From assembly GCA_037178855.1 (NCBI GenBank), contig JASJZC010000007.1, positions 8,556,001 through 8,620,000 on the forward strand: a stretch of DNA of 64,000 bases, given 5' to 3'. A program made the position numbers and the translations under genes. This stretch comes from Oscheius sp. JU75. Its lineage: Eukaryota; Nematoda; Chromadorea; Rhabditida; Rhabditidae. A model generated the notes under the pieces. The model was not told the DNA's origin, did no database searches, and worked only from the letters and a program-made list of their open reading frames with translations. Positions 1 to 13,200 of this stretch are shown here, piece after piece. Every line of letters starts with the position of its first letter. The first letter of the stretch is position 1.

Positions 1-1661
1 CGAAGTCAGGTCCCAATTTCATTTGATAAGGTTAGATTCTGCTATGAAATTCTTTATTTAAGATTTCAGAGTCGTTGCTGTGATAGCTGAATACGGTCAC
101 TTCGTTGCACAACAACGTCTCTGCCGTCTCCTAGTAGCCAGGTCGAAAGAACCATCTACTGATTCTGCTTCTTCCGATGAGATTGTGGAATGCAGGACAA
201 TACTGAAGCAATATTTGGACAAAGGGGCTGAAAATGGTTGGAACAAGAACATGGCGAGTCAAGTGTTAGCATTTGACTTCTCTTTTTAGCCCGTATCCGC
301 ATCGCCTCTGTTCACCTGTATGCAGAAAGTGTCTGTTGACTTCCTCAACCGATTCCATCAGGCAAGAAGGTCGAAAATGGGAGAAGCACTAGATGTGGAA
401 CTCTGGAAGGCAGCTCAGATTTCGCCGACAATGCAGGCAACCGCGATTGACTGCATGATGACTGTAGGTTTCATTCATTCATTTTGATGGAAGTTTTGCT
501 ATCGCCCCCTAGCTAAAGTTATAAGTTCAACCATCTAATGTCCTTCTGATCATAAATCGGTATCGGCAAAAACTTGTGTAACTCGATCAGGCTGTTTCAT
601 TCATTCTTCGGGCATAATCGTTAAATTGGTCCGATAGACTTCATTTTACCCACTCTGTAATAAGACCCATAGCCAGATCTCTGAGAACATTTCGTAATGT
701 ATTACGTTTTAGGGAAAACTGAGAAAAGTGGCAGATCCCAAGACAGGAAAAGACACATCTTGTCTGAAAATTAGCGATGAAGAGTACGTGGTTGTTGGAT
801 CATCTCTTGTATTCCTTCAAATTCTTGCCGAGTACTGTGCCTGTCTTGAAGTGCTGCCCTCATTTACTGCCGACCTTCTTTCGAGAATCATCGAGCTGCT
901 GAAAGCTTTCAACAGGTACTCTCTCTATCTTGTTCTGCTCAACACCAGCTTTCAGTCGTTGCTGTCAGTTGATTCTCGGAGCTGGTGCTCTTCAACTTGT
1001 AGGCCTCAAGACCATTTCGGTCAAGAATCTGGCTCTTGCTTCGAGATCATTGCAAATGATCGTCCGATTTGTTCCTTTCATCAGTGCTGAAGTAGAGGAG
1101 TATCTCAAAGAGGATCAGAAACATCTGATGAGGCATTTCAAGCAGGTAACATTGTATGAGAACCCCTTTCATCAAAATTGTAGGTGCTCTCCGATTACTC
1201 AGACCACATAAATGAGATTTCTGCGAAACTCATAGCTGTTATCGACCATCACAATGTTACCTGCCTCGCTGCGGTAAGAAACTGATTGTTTTTTCTCAAG
1301 TACAAATTCCAGTGGGAGCCCAAAGGAACCGCCCCCTCTTCGGCCTTTCAGCAGATTTGTCGACAGCTACAGAAATTCCAAAATGGCCTTATCGGAATCT
1401 TCCCCTCTCCTCAAATCAAAGCCATCTACGAGACGGTTCATACCAATTTCAAGGTTCATTTGAAGCAACAGCTAGCCAAGATTGGAATAACACCTCATGA
1501 TTCGGTGAAATATGGGTAAGTGACTCTTTTTAATTAAATTAAGAAGGGTTTCCAGGATGGTATGTCAAGATTACGCCTTTTATGTACAAACACTGCAAAA
1601 TATGGACGGCTGCCAGGAGCTCGTCTTGGAAACATTGAACGAGATCATGTACGGTCAGTAG
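1..1661 (+). CDS. vps-54: VPS54, C-terminal part (GARP tethering complex subunit), 5' end outside window
   Basis: Conserved C-terminal region of VPS54, the subunit that with VPS51-53 forms the GARP complex tethering endosome-derived vesicles at the trans-Golgi network. Exons I can join in frame: 1-30, 70-262, 290-463, 713-915, 956-1145, 1184-1274, 1314-1515 and 1556-1661 (TAG). The spliced product reads through family signatures: VDFLNRFHQARRSKM, then LILGAGALQLVGLKTI, LMRHFKQVLSDYSDHINEIS, and a C-terminal KVHLKQQLAKIG segment followed by a short tail ending in MYGQ. This order and spacing match animal VPS54. Most introns are 27-40 nt; the exception is 464-712 (249 nt). The N-terminal half lies upstream of the window. 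The gene converges on the SLC22-like gene, leaving about 240 bp between stop codons. Identification is by recall of the family sequence and is strong. Confidence 0.9.
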
Positions 1662-1880
1662 TCAAAAGCTATTCGGGTTTTAATTCTCTTGTACACATTG
1701 CCTAGTCTCCTTCCCCAGGGTTTCGTCATTCTATATTGCCTATGACTATGTAACCTTTATTGTTTTCACCTAGTCGTGCCTGTGATTCTTTTTGGTTGTG
1801 ATCTTTGTGATTACAGGTGACACGAGTCCGTTATTTCTTTCCCACTTTCACTTTGTTTCCCAAGAGGATTAAACAATACT

Positions 1881-1886
1881 TTTATT
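1881..1886 (-). terminator. Polyadenylation signal AATAAA of the SLC22-like gene
   Basis: AATAAA on the minus strand, 17 nt past the TAG of the SLC22-like gene, giving a very short 3' UTR. It faces the end of VPS54, so the convergent transcripts nearly touch or overlap. Confidence 0.6.
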
Positions 1887-1902
1887 AGCATTGAACTATA
1901 CT

Positions 1903-4672
1903 CTATGCTTCAACTATGCTCTGCTTCCTTGATAGCAGATTCTTCTCCTTCTTGTCCGGTATTCTATTAATGAGATTCGTCCCTTTAGTTTCGGGAAACA
2001 CGGTCTGAAAAACGATCCAGTCGATAATGGCGGCGACGCCCATGACGATGTAGGGAAGCGTCGGTGTAATATCAGCCTGAACACGCGGAATTGCGGTGGT
2101 CACTGCCCTTTGTTTCTTACCAAATAGAAAAGTTGGGGAGAGAAAATGGTGGCGCATCGACTGCAGACGGAAAGGATGGAAACGATCATGTTTCGAACTG
2201 AGGTGGGAAACAGCTCTGTTGTGATGATGAACTTGGCCAAGTAGAGCTGGAACATATGTATTGTACAGATTATGATGTACCGAAGGAACACAAGGAGTAA
2301 GAGGGATTGCTTACCTGACTGGTCATTGCTGTCACTCCAATGGTGAGGTACCTGGATAGCCAACCATATTCAGCGTGTACGCTGGGACCTTAAAAGGTAT
2401 GTTTAAAAATGATGACATTTAAGTACAAGCTGTCCATTTCGGAACTAGTAGGAGCAGGAGCACTGTTTGGTTTGCCGTGTCTACCTGTCTTCCCATTATG
2501 TTCGCCTTTCTATGACGACTACCATGAGTCTAGAACTTATTTTTCAAGCTGCTACTCCTGACCCTCTTTGTATGCACTAAGAAACTCTTTCTTTGTTGCT
2601 CGCTTTTAAGTCAACTGAGATATACTGGTTTTGATTGATTGCATGGGATCGACGGTCATTTGCAGAAGTTTCGTGTAACGATAGCCATAGAGGCGCAATA
2701 TTGTGAAATAACTAGGAATGCTGCTATTGTGCAAGAAAGATTAAACCTGGGTTTCTTGATAGCGTTCTCAAAAGACGATGTATGATTGCGTCCTTTGGTA
2801 CATAATTCAATAAGCCAAAGACTAAAGCACTGCTTACCTCCATTGAAAATAGCGATGATAGCTCCCAAAGCCGGGATGATATAAATCATAGCAGTGGAGT
2901 TAATCATCTTCCTTCCGAACCAGTCAAAAAAGTAGTCGCAGAGTCCTGCACTGATGTTAATAATCCAACGAAGAATGCCGAAAATAACATTGTTCCAGTA
3001 CAGGGAGCCAGAAAGTTTCTCCATATTGAAGAGGAGACCGTAGTTGAGGAGGGAAGCTACTACGCTGAAACAGAAAGACTGATGATAAAATATGAGAATT
3101 TACATTCCAAAGCAGACTGCTGTCGTCCACAGGAGATACTTTTTGGACTTGATGAGGCGTACAAGTTGATGAGAGCCGGCTTCTTTTTGTCTAACCTCGT
3201 GCATCTGAACATATTGTTTTGAGAAAACAACTCCCTACCTCTTTCTCGTTTGCCAACATCCTCTCCAGGTGCTCTCTTTCTTCTGGATCATTGACTCCGT
3301 CAATCTTGTTAATCCTATGGAGACTCTTTCTCGCGCCGGCTATATCTCCATGGCTGACAGTCCATCTTGGACTCTCTTCTAGGATACTGGAACACGTGAA
3401 GTTTGAAATAAATAGCTTACAAAAGAGAAAGAGCAGTTGCGAATGAGACTCCAGCGACGAAATAAGACAAAATCCTCCAATCTCCGCACATATAGGCAAT
3501 CCATGGGAAGATGATGAAGTTCGGTGACCAGGTAATGACAGTGTTGATCCAGAGCCGATGCTTCTTTGGGATGTTTTCAATGAGGAAGACTCCTTGAACG
3601 CTTGAAAGATGTTTATAGGTTAGAAGGCGCAGACTTACGAAGTGAGACCTCCAGTGAAGAATCCACCACAAGCACGAGCTACAGTGAACATGAACAGGCT
3701 GGAGACGTTCGCTACCCAAAGAGAGAACAATGCTATTCCGATCAGAGAGACGATGAGGGGCTGAAAAGTTTCTAATATAGATATAAACATCACTGTTTGA
3801 AAACTTTGAGTTTGAATGCACTCTTTTTGCTCTATTTCTCGTTACAGGACCCATTTACAGCCATTAAAAACCAAGCTTGAACGTCTGTGAAGCTATAATA
3901 CTCTGTCAATGCTCTGTCGATACTCTGTCGCGATATTTTTGACTCTCTAAAGCGCTTTACCTTGTATTTATTTAGTAAGCACTAAAGCAAGTGAATTTAA
4001 AAGATTTGCCCAAGGGGATAATTGCTCTAAGGCTTGCAAAACTTTCTTTTTTCATTCTTTTCCGATTTCCAATTATTTCCCAAAGTTTTTTGTGTATCGT
4101 AACTGCAAAAAGTGGCAATTGAACTTACCATCTTCCTACCATACTTGTCACTGACATATCCTGCAAACATGGCACCAACTAGAACTCCAGACATCTGATA
4201 GGAGATGCTAGTTTTGACCTGATGTGCATCGTAGCAGAATAAGCCAAACTAAAGCAATTTTCCAAAGAAAAGGCACGAAGACTAACTTCAACGTTAACAG
4301 ACCCAAACTGGGACTCGTACTTGGTCTCTAGTCCCGGAAAATTTTTTTTCAAGACCTCATAACTGTGACATCCTTGTTTCCCTGGCACCAGCGTGTAGTT
4401 TCCATAAGCTAGCATTGTTGGTGGATTGCCTAAAAAATAAAAAATGAAAGTTTGAGATTGTCTGACCGGCATATACCATATAAATCATGTTGGCTAGGGA
4501 GGTAAGTGTCATCAATTCTGCCGATATCAAGACCAGGCAACAGTATCTGCTGAGTCTGATAAAATCGTCCATGGTCCTGATCTACAACTTTTTTCACAGA
4601 AAAAGAGATCAGACTTACTGTGTCGGGATTACCAACCTCTGCTAGACGCCGCCGATCCTCTTCGGTAATCAT
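1903..4672 (-). CDS. SLC22-like organic ion transporter (major facilitator superfamily)
   Basis: Multi-exon membrane transporter of the SLC22 (organic cation/anion) branch of the MFS, expected to have 12 membrane segments in the plasma membrane. The sequence shows a large extracellular loop after the first segment (GNYTLVPGKQGCHSYEVLKK), then the MFS motif A, SDKYGRKM (about 4130-4160), then membrane segments, the SLC22 motif ESPRW before a charged cytoplasmic loop (about 3350-3380), TELFPTSVRN in the late half (about 2190-2220), and the end-of-TM12 motif FPETKGT (about 1975-1995). The start is the ATG at 4672, eight bases after an acceptor-like ttttttgtaag/tttgcag region, consistent with trans-splicing. 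The first donor is probably GTAATC rather than the GTAAGT just downstream, because only the former keeps the next exon open. It lies 200 bp behind the SDR gene. The substrate cannot be read from sequence. Confidence 0.85.
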
Positions 4673-4846
4673 AATGGTACTGCAAATTTTTTGTAAGTGC
4701 GTGGAATTGTTAAGAAAACATTGAAGAACAGGAATACGAGAAGAGAAAACACCGCCTTTGGGGGGGTGTCGCAACAAAATTTATCACTTTCATGACACTG
4801 TCTGTCATCGTCTGATCAACATTGCTAATTGATCAATGAGCTAACA

Positions 4847-4852
4847 TTTATT
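4847..4852 (-). terminator. Polyadenylation signal AATAAA of the SDR gene
   Basis: AATAAA on the minus strand, 20 nt beyond the SDR stop codon. About 165 nt separate it from the presumed acceptor just upstream of the SLC22-like ATG, which is operon-like spacing. Confidence 0.6.
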
Positions 4853-4871
4853 GGTAGTAAGGAACAGTCTT

Positions 4872-6228
4872 TCACTGGTGGCAGAAGCCACCGTCGACAG
4901 TGAATGGCATCCCCGTAGTTAGAGCCGAACCGTCAGAAAGAAGAAACAGGACAGCATTAACCACATCAGTTTCCTCTGAAAACTCGTATCAACAACCTGT
5001 CATATATAATTTTTGTCTACTCTCTCACAAAACACAAGGTCACACTACATTAGGAAGAAAAAAATACCTGCAAAGTGCTTGAGTGACATCTTGGCTAGCA
5101 TTCCTTCAGCCTTCTTCTTGTCTCCCCAAGCCTTCTTGCCCATCTCGGTCATGACCACGGTTGGATTGACACTATTGACTCGGATGCCTCTTGGTCCTAG
5201 TTCCAGAGCGAGACATCTAGTAGCCATATCGAGAGCAGCCTTCGTTGAACCTAGAATCTGGTCAATAGAATGCTTTTCGTCTGTATCTATCGCAATTTTT
5301 CACGCATCTGGACGAATATTTGAGAGACCGTTAGACTAAAGATCCCAGAGCCAAAGATCCCTGAAACTTACGCCGAAAAATCTAGTCTTGAAAGTGTAAG
5401 TTTCTAATTATCTGCCCTAGTTTTCAGACTTCTCTCACTGGAAACGTTTTCAAGGAAAGTCATGGGTGACCTTCTTGAGTTAGATAAGAGACCTAATGCA
5501 TCTATCCCTATGAGCTGATGTGGCCAATTGTGTTAAAAAGTTTAAATGTCAGAGTTAACGATTCACACCCGAGAAGTTGTATAGGAATGACAAGCTATCT
5601 CAGTGCTACTGACTATGTGAACAGGTCTTTTGTATGAACAGGCTGGCAACTTAACAACAAATGCAATCGAATACTCACTGTACAAAATTAAACTTACAGT
5701 AAACGGTATGGTCCTCCAGAGGACGGATACCTGCTTGTGAAGAAACGTTCACAATTGCTCCGTTCACATTGTGATCAATCATGGCTTTGGATACAATTTG
5801 GGCTAAAAGGAGTGGACCACGGTAATTCACAGCGAAGGTCCTAAAACTGTTTTTTCTCATATACTTTACGCTCTTACTGGTCAATGACATCAGCTGTGAT
5901 CTCTCCAACAGTCTGCAGACTAGCGATTCCAGCATTGTTAACCAGATAATCGAATGGTTGATACTTCTCAATCAGCTTACTCAGCTCTTCAGCCGATGAG
6001 GACATGTCCCCGACGATAGGGGTCACATTGAACTTTTCGGCTGCTAGCTGGGCAAGGGCATTGCCATCCCTTGCCAAACCATAAACATGAGCTCCTGCAT
6101 CGGACAAAGCTATGCAAATAGCTCGTCCAATTCCTATAAAAGAATTGTGATTGAAAAAAATGAACCCTACCTCTGCTGGCTCCAGTTACGAGTACTTTTT
6201 TGCCACCAAAATTGAAGCTAACGGACAT
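4872..6228 (-). CDS. DCXR: L-xylulose reductase / carbonyl reductase-like short-chain dehydrogenase
   Basis: NADPH-dependent classical SDR closest to dicarbonyl/L-xylulose reductase, which reduces L-xylulose and alpha-dicarbonyls in the uronate pathway. The nucleotide-binding motif VTGASRGIGRAI spans the first intron (exon 1 6171-6228, next exon from 6133). The spliced protein also carries YLVNNAG, the catalytic Ser in VNVSSQAG and the catalytic YCSTK, formed across a 445-nt intron (about 5257-5701). VNPTVVMTEMGKKAW and the C-terminal DGGF are typical of DCXR, and the length of about 245 residues is normal. The start is the first ATG, at 6228; an acceptor-like site lies about 40 nt upstream and suggests a trans-spliced leader. 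No catalytic residue is missing. It is divergent from rpm-1 and directly upstream of the SLC22-like gene on the same strand. Confidence 0.9.
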
Positions 6229-7241
6229 TGCGGGGAGAGTCGTCTTATCAGTAGCCGAACGGGTCAATCTGCAAAAACAATGCCGGGGACAGTGTTTATG
6301 TACGTACCCGACTATAGGGGGTCAATTGGCTATAATCTGATGACAGAAGAGACACTTGGCACGTTTTTCTCAGATCAATATCTCATAATGACATTTTTAA
6401 TATTAATGCGCATGCTTGGTCACCTCTTCTTTTGTTCTAATGCCTCTGGTCAGTCGTCCTACCACTGACCGGCCAGATGTTCCCGTTGGCCTATCGATTT
6501 TCGGCCTTGCGCACCACCCTTATTTGGACATTCATATCCAAAGTGTCCACTTCTCACCCCGTTCCTTTTCCACTTTCAACAAGTTTTTTCTTAAAACCTT
6601 TCTATTTCATAGCTTTGCTAATTGAAAAAATTCGATTATGAGCACGATCCGTGAGCGGAAATATGAGAAAGGCGTAAATAGGATGCGACTGTCAGCAACA
6701 CGCAACAGTTCCACCCGTTCTTCCCATCTCCTGTTTGTAAAAAAAACTTTATTATACATAAAAATTATACGTTTTCTCTCAGTTTTTGACCATACCTCGT
6801 CTAAATTCTGATCAAAAACCCATTTTCTTGCCCGTGTAATATTTGTCAGATGATCAACAGGCTTTTAATGAACCGTAACCGTTGATCGATTTCTTCGTTT
6901 CCAAACTCTTACACTACAAACTACATCACTGCCCTTAAAATAGACGCTAATTTATGCACAGCGGACGGGTCGGGGTTGAAACATTATTGGCAATATTTTA
7001 TCGCCTGCCGCAATCGTGGGGTGCTTCAATTTCACGTCGAGTTGTGCCTACAATCCGAACCTTTTGCTATTTCACAACAAATCTGCCTTGATAGCTTAGC
7101 TGTGTGTCCACAGCAAGCAACTGAAAACAGTCACAGGCCCGCAAAATTTTCTGTTTACCTGTCCGCCTACCACGTGCCGAACGCTTCTTGACAAATTGGT
7201 GTCTCTACCATACAGATCTTTTTTGCAGATGAGCTGATCGA
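6229..7241. promoter_or_regulatory. Divergent intergenic region between the SDR gene and rpm-1
   Basis: About 1 kb between two start codons pointing away from each other, so promoters for both should lie here. No coding sequence is supported; the short open frames have no family resemblance. Acceptor-like sequences sit close to both start codons (near 6270 on minus, ending at 7228 on plus). Confidence 0.5.
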
Positions 7242-10200
7242 ATGTCGTATTTTCTCCGCGACGTGGTCCCCGATGAAGATACTGTTCCTTTGGTCTACCC
7301 GGAGCCAAAGGTCTCTGACACTTATGCCGAAATCATCAGACGCTTCCACACGGTAGCACAAAAAGGTCATCAACTTAAACTACCCAACTCCGACATTCAT
7401 GAGGAGCCAAATTGTGAGTAATCTTTCAAATAGCAACAGTTTAGGTTTCAGATGCCGCAAGGTTCCCAACCGTGGCAACAAATGTATCTGAAACACTCAA
7501 GGTCGTCGGAGCTCCGTCTTCGTTTGCAACAGCAGCAATCGCGAGTAATCTCATAGCAAAGTAAGAGTTTTACTTTGTTTTTTAACCTCACCGAAAGTAG
7601 TATCATGTTAAAAAAACACGACCTATACAAAACGTTTTGGATGCAGACTAGTTGCTGAGACGGTACAGCCGGGCCCCTGTCGAGTAGACGAGATAATAGG
7701 GGTACTTGTTGTGAAAAGTTAACTTATCGGTTGAAGACAGTACGGCTGCAAAACTGATACTGTCCGGAAATAAATCTGCTTGATTGCCAAGACCGTACAG
7801 TTTCTATTAGACGGCGTACCATGACTGCAAATCGGCTAAATTGAATGTGTTCTTGTAGATATGGTCGTCTCTTAAACTATCCCGTAGAGACTGGTATAAG
7901 TGATGTGGGTGAACAGACGGAAGAGCATCCAACTGGCAACACTGGGAAGGTAAAACGCTTTATTTTCTTTTACAAATTTTTTTCTCAGATTGAACAGCTA
8001 GCAGCAATGGGTGTCACATCCGTTTTTGACATTCTCCGTCACCTCAGCAGACGAGACCCTGACCTCTGCGTACAAGCTCTCAGTTCCCTTCTTGGGATGC
8101 TCCAAAGCATGCCTGCCGACAGTTTGAGGAACGAGTCGAAGACGTCGTTGGAAGCAATGATATCGGTTCTGAGACAATTAAGAGAAGAAGGTGGGTGTTT
8201 TCACAGCGAATTCTACATTTGACGCTTCTAGGAGGACCATCTGTCAGCAACCGCGCCTCATCCTGCTTAGCAGCTTTAGCAGTAGCTAGTGGACAGCCAT
8301 GCTACATGATTTCGGCCGTACAGTCTCTTTTGTGTGTTCAAAAGACAGATCCATCGGTAAGATTCTAAAATTTATGTCTTAAAAGATTTGTTTAGAGCAC
8401 TGATAGCAACTATGACACGATTGAGATGCCTGAGAATCTTCACAAGCTAACTATAAAAATCCAACAGAAGATCTTCCAACATGGAGACACTGGGTAACAT
8501 TTTGCATTACGTGCTTTATGTTTTTGTTAAGGAGATGTTGGGCAGCTGTTCCTTTGACTGATCACAGAAGACTATGCTCCTTCGATTTGCCAGTGATGCC
8601 GAATGACTCTCCAGCGGAGACACCGGATGATGACAGTCGGTTACTCTCTGCAGTGGCCTGTGACGGTTGGTTATTTTCTCTCCATTTTTTAAAACATCGC
8701 CTTTAGGAAGTTTTCTCTACATTCTAAACTATCTAGGACTCTATAAATTAGGTACTGGTCACCAAGAAACAATCTTCGGAAAGTTGTACGCGGCTAACAA
8801 TGGAATCATGGCAACGTATAACAAATCTTTGTTCCTTTCATATCGTTTTTCATAGGAAGAACTGTATGCTGACGTTCTGCAACAGTTCTCTCTACTTGAG
8901 GAGGGGATTCTCGTCAAGCGTCTCAGTGCTAGATATCGATTCGCTTCGCGATATTGGAGAGGTCATTTTACCATCCTCGGCCATGCAAACGGCATTGTTC
9001 TCTGACGGGAACAGTTTCTATACAGCCTCTATCAGTTCTCTCTCCACTCTTTCTGTAAATCATGATTCCATCCTTTTAGTCGTTTTAAGCTCTGCACTCT
9101 GAATGATTCGTTCGTTCCATCTCCGGACAGCAAGAGTCGTCGAAAGTTCCGTTTGACGGACGTGTCCTTTCATGCCCATGGAGCGACGACACCTATTCCG
9201 CACGACCTTCCACTCAATCTGCCACCATACCTCCATAGTGAGATTTGAGGGTGCATTGTACACAAGCCGATGTTCAGATCAAGCTGCCGACCTGCATCTC
9301 GGCCGGGAAATTGCCTTTCTTCAATCCAAAACGGGAAAAGTCTTCTATGCTGGAAACGGCAGTAGATTTGGACTCAATGTAGGATTTTTTGCATGTTTTT
9401 TATTCGGAACTTATAGGAAACGGGTAACACTTGGATGGAGCTGGTTCTCCCCGAGGCCATAGTTCAATTATCGCTCGGAGTCGACCGAGTCATATTCCGA
9501 TCTGGGAGTGGACAAGCTTGGGTTGCTGGCGGCGAGGAGCGAAGAAAGAACGGAAAACTTAGAAGGCTAGCCACAGTGCACAGGTAGATTTTTATTATAC
9601 CTTTAGTATATACAGCTTTAGGCGCAAGACAGTTTATGTTTGTTGTTCAGTCGGAGCCTATGCTTATGTGGCTGAAAACGGCAAGGTTTTCATGGGAGGA
9701 CGGCATGGAATGAGGGTGCATCCTGAAACTGGTTTTGTACTGGGATTAGAAGGAGTGGCGATAGTAGCTGTCTGTTTGGGAAAGACTCATGCTGCTGCAA
9801 TTTCGAAACAAGGACATCTTTACACGTGGGGAACGAACAATCTTCATCAGTGTGGTAGACAAGATGTAAGATTTTGTAGTAGTTTCTTTTAATTTCCCAA
9901 TGCAGAACGTTGTTCTTTCCGTTTCACCGAGAAAGGATGGCAGTCAGCACTCGAGCACCTGTGAACCGAATGAACATCTCTGGGTCAAAGATCTACCCTC
10001 GATCTGCCTCCAATGTGGTCTGTGTTCTGCTAGAGGTGCTGGTTGCCAAATCGGTGCTCCCAGAGGAAGTACCTGTAACTGTGGACCTGGAGAATCTTCC
10101 TGTCTACGATGTGGAATTTGTCGTCCTTGTGGAGAGCTTGACACCGGAGCTGCAGCCAACACACCGCTCAGAAGTGTTCTTCCACCTGCTAGAATCACAC

Positions 10201-13200
10201 TCGGAACTGGAAACCTGGATATGAAAGTAGCTGCGATAAGCTGTGGAAACTTCCATACAGTGCTTCTAACAGCGGATGGAAGAGTCTTCGCTTTTGGATC
10301 GAACTGTCATGGACAATTAGGATGTGGAGATGCTAAGAGTCGACATCAGCCTGTGCAAGTCTTTCTTCCAGCGGATATCAAAGTTGCACAAGTTGCTGCA
10401 GGAGCCAATCATTCTGTGCTGAGAACAACTGATGGAGCTATATACACTTTTGGAGCTCATAAGCATGGGCAGCTCTCCAGGTAAACAATTTAACCATTTA
10501 TGGTATCAGTGTTTCTGTCACTTTGAACAGCCTTAGTTGATAACAACAGGCAGAAAATCGTAGCAAACATCTTTGTACTTTGGACAGTTTGACTGGGATA
10601 TCACTTTAACAACTTTAAAAGTTTCTTCGAAGAAGAGAGGCTCCTTTTCCGGGGTGACTTTTGTGAGGGCAGTCAGCTTTCGGGATGTCTCACCTGCCGC
10701 ACATTTCTGAAAATAGATGAGTGACACCGCAAAAACTCAAAAAATTCAAAGAATATATAACAAAGAAGGAGGAGTAACTGGTACAAAGTATGCCAAATGT
10801 TATAAAATGATCAACAGACTTAGAACGAGAAAGGGGAAAGATCGCAGTGGCAGAAGGTGACTTGAGGTTGACAGGAACAAAAAGAAAGAATATAGTGATA
10901 GAAGTAGACCGACAGAATATTGGTCGCATGTTGAAAACTAACAGTAATGCCATTTCAGACCATCTGGAGACGGAATGTGGAACTGTATTGCTGGAAGAGT
11001 ACCAGGATATGGTCCTGGACAGACAGCTTTTGCTTCCTGGGTTGGCGCCTTCGGCGACTCTACTCTCATCCACAGCCACAAAGGAACTCTTACTAATGAC
11101 GACATCCTAGATGCCCAGATTGTCGCCAGCAAGGTTTGGTTCTTATCATTGGCATTTTCACATTTGCATTTAGAACGACTTGTTCGTCTTCCCTCGACAC
11201 ATAGGAATAGATTATGTCTGCATCAAAAGAAAACAGGGATCCTTCATGCATCATCAACTAGGACCAGAGAGCTTGTACACTAGGTCAGAGATTCGAGTAA
11301 TGACAGTATGGATCAGTTTAGTTGGTGCCTTGAACCGAAATACGACGTCTTATGGTCCTACAACGCTGCAGAAATGAGGATACAAGCCCTGACACCGTAT
11401 GTGATCAATCCAGACGAGGTATTGGCCGCCAACAAGTCTTTTGATAAAAAAAATTTTAGGTTAAAGAATACGACGCCTTGGAAGACCTTACAGTACTGAA
11501 ATCACCGGAATTGCTTACACCAATTGACGGAAACATTTGCTATTCTTCTGTCCAACTTGGAACCCATCTTCTGAGTTCATTGTTTGCAGTGACCACAATC
11601 TGTCGATGTCCATACTGGGTGGACAAGGCAAGTACGGTACATTTTGCTTTTAACAGACCTTTAGACCTATTCCACAAATTCTCTACAATCTGAAAGCGGT
11701 TCTTCTGACGGATACTGTGTAGTTAGTCGGTTTGAGGGAACTGGAGGAGGATGGGGATACTCTGCAAATTCGGTCGAAGCAATCCAGTTCATGCCCTCGA
11801 GGGACATCAGGCTAATGGGCCTCGGATTGTATGGTGGGAGAGGAGAGTACATTGCCAAGTAGGAAACTCTGCTTCTTATCGTTACTATCTTTTAGGTTGA
11901 AACTGTACCGATTGAACGGTATGGATGGCGACGAATCCTCAGTTGAACAACTTACGGAATCTGATGAAACCTTGTTCGACTCTGGACCAAGAGAAACAGC
12001 TACTTTGATGTTCGCCCAGCCAATATCCATAAAAGCTAAGACATGGCATATCATCAGCGCCAAAATTAGTGGGCCGTCGTCGGATTGTGGAGCAGCTGGA
12101 AAACCGGTCGTTGAGTGCGAGGACATTGTTTTTACGTTCCGAAACTCGATGATTTCTAACAACGGAACGGATGTCAACGTTGGACAAATTCCCGAGCTCT
12201 ATTACCAGTTGGAGAATCCTCATGACGACATTGAAGTAGGGGAGAGACAAAGCGAAGAAGTTGACGTGGCTCACCTCTTCTCACAGTCCTCTCTGGAAGC
12301 CATAACACCGGAATTGTTTCAAAGTCTCTTGGCCATCTTTGAGTGGGTCTTGCAAAGAATCTGGGACTCGAGTGGCTCCAAAGATGAGAGACTCTGGATT
12401 GTAGAGAGAGCTACTCTGATCGGTGTTTTCACGCTCCGTCTCCTTATTCGGTACTGTCTCATTGCCTATCCGGACAATCAAGTCGAAGAGAAGATGCCGG
12501 AACTGTCAGGATGCTTGGCGGAGATTCATCAGACTTTAATCAGTCTCTATCAGGTAGCAAACGAGACTCTTGAAGAAGTGGTAAACCAATTTGGAATTGA
12601 AATATGTTCAAACTGTAGACCTACATTCATCGTGCGATCCTAGCCGAAGCTGTCCGTTTGTTCCTCAACATGTCTCACGCCTTCTGTCCGTCAAAATCCA
12701 TTATAATCGCTCATTTGGATCACGTCATCAGGAACAATGTAGGAGATGCTCACACGGCATCGGTACTTGGCTGCTTGGCGAGAAAATACAACGTATTTCC
12801 TTATTTTTCTTAAAAAATTTCCCTATTTAGCTCTTGGATCTGTTCCTGCGAGGAAAACACGAAGATTTGTTTCCATGCTTGTCTCTTCAAATATCACGGC
12901 AGTTTTCACCACCTAAGCCTGATCAAGAGCAGCTAACATCGTTTCCCAATGTTTTAAGATTCATGTATGACAAAGCCTTTGTCATTTCTGAAGTAGGAAC
13001 ATTCAATTTTGTTCAAGCAACGTTTCAGGACAAAATATTCGGGATTCAGCGGATTTGCGAGGACATTGTTGTTCAAATATCGGAATCTCTAGCTGTGCCA
13101 AGTATTTGCAATTCATTGACACCGAATCTCCAACAGACTGTGTCAAGATTCCGCAGACGATCCGCCCATTCAGCTTGGGACATGAGTGACGGCTCTCCCG

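Noticed and set aside
11831-12643. The 270-codon frame as a separate gene
   Set aside because: It is part of the rpm-1 PHR1 region and following exons; the first codons lie in intron sequence.
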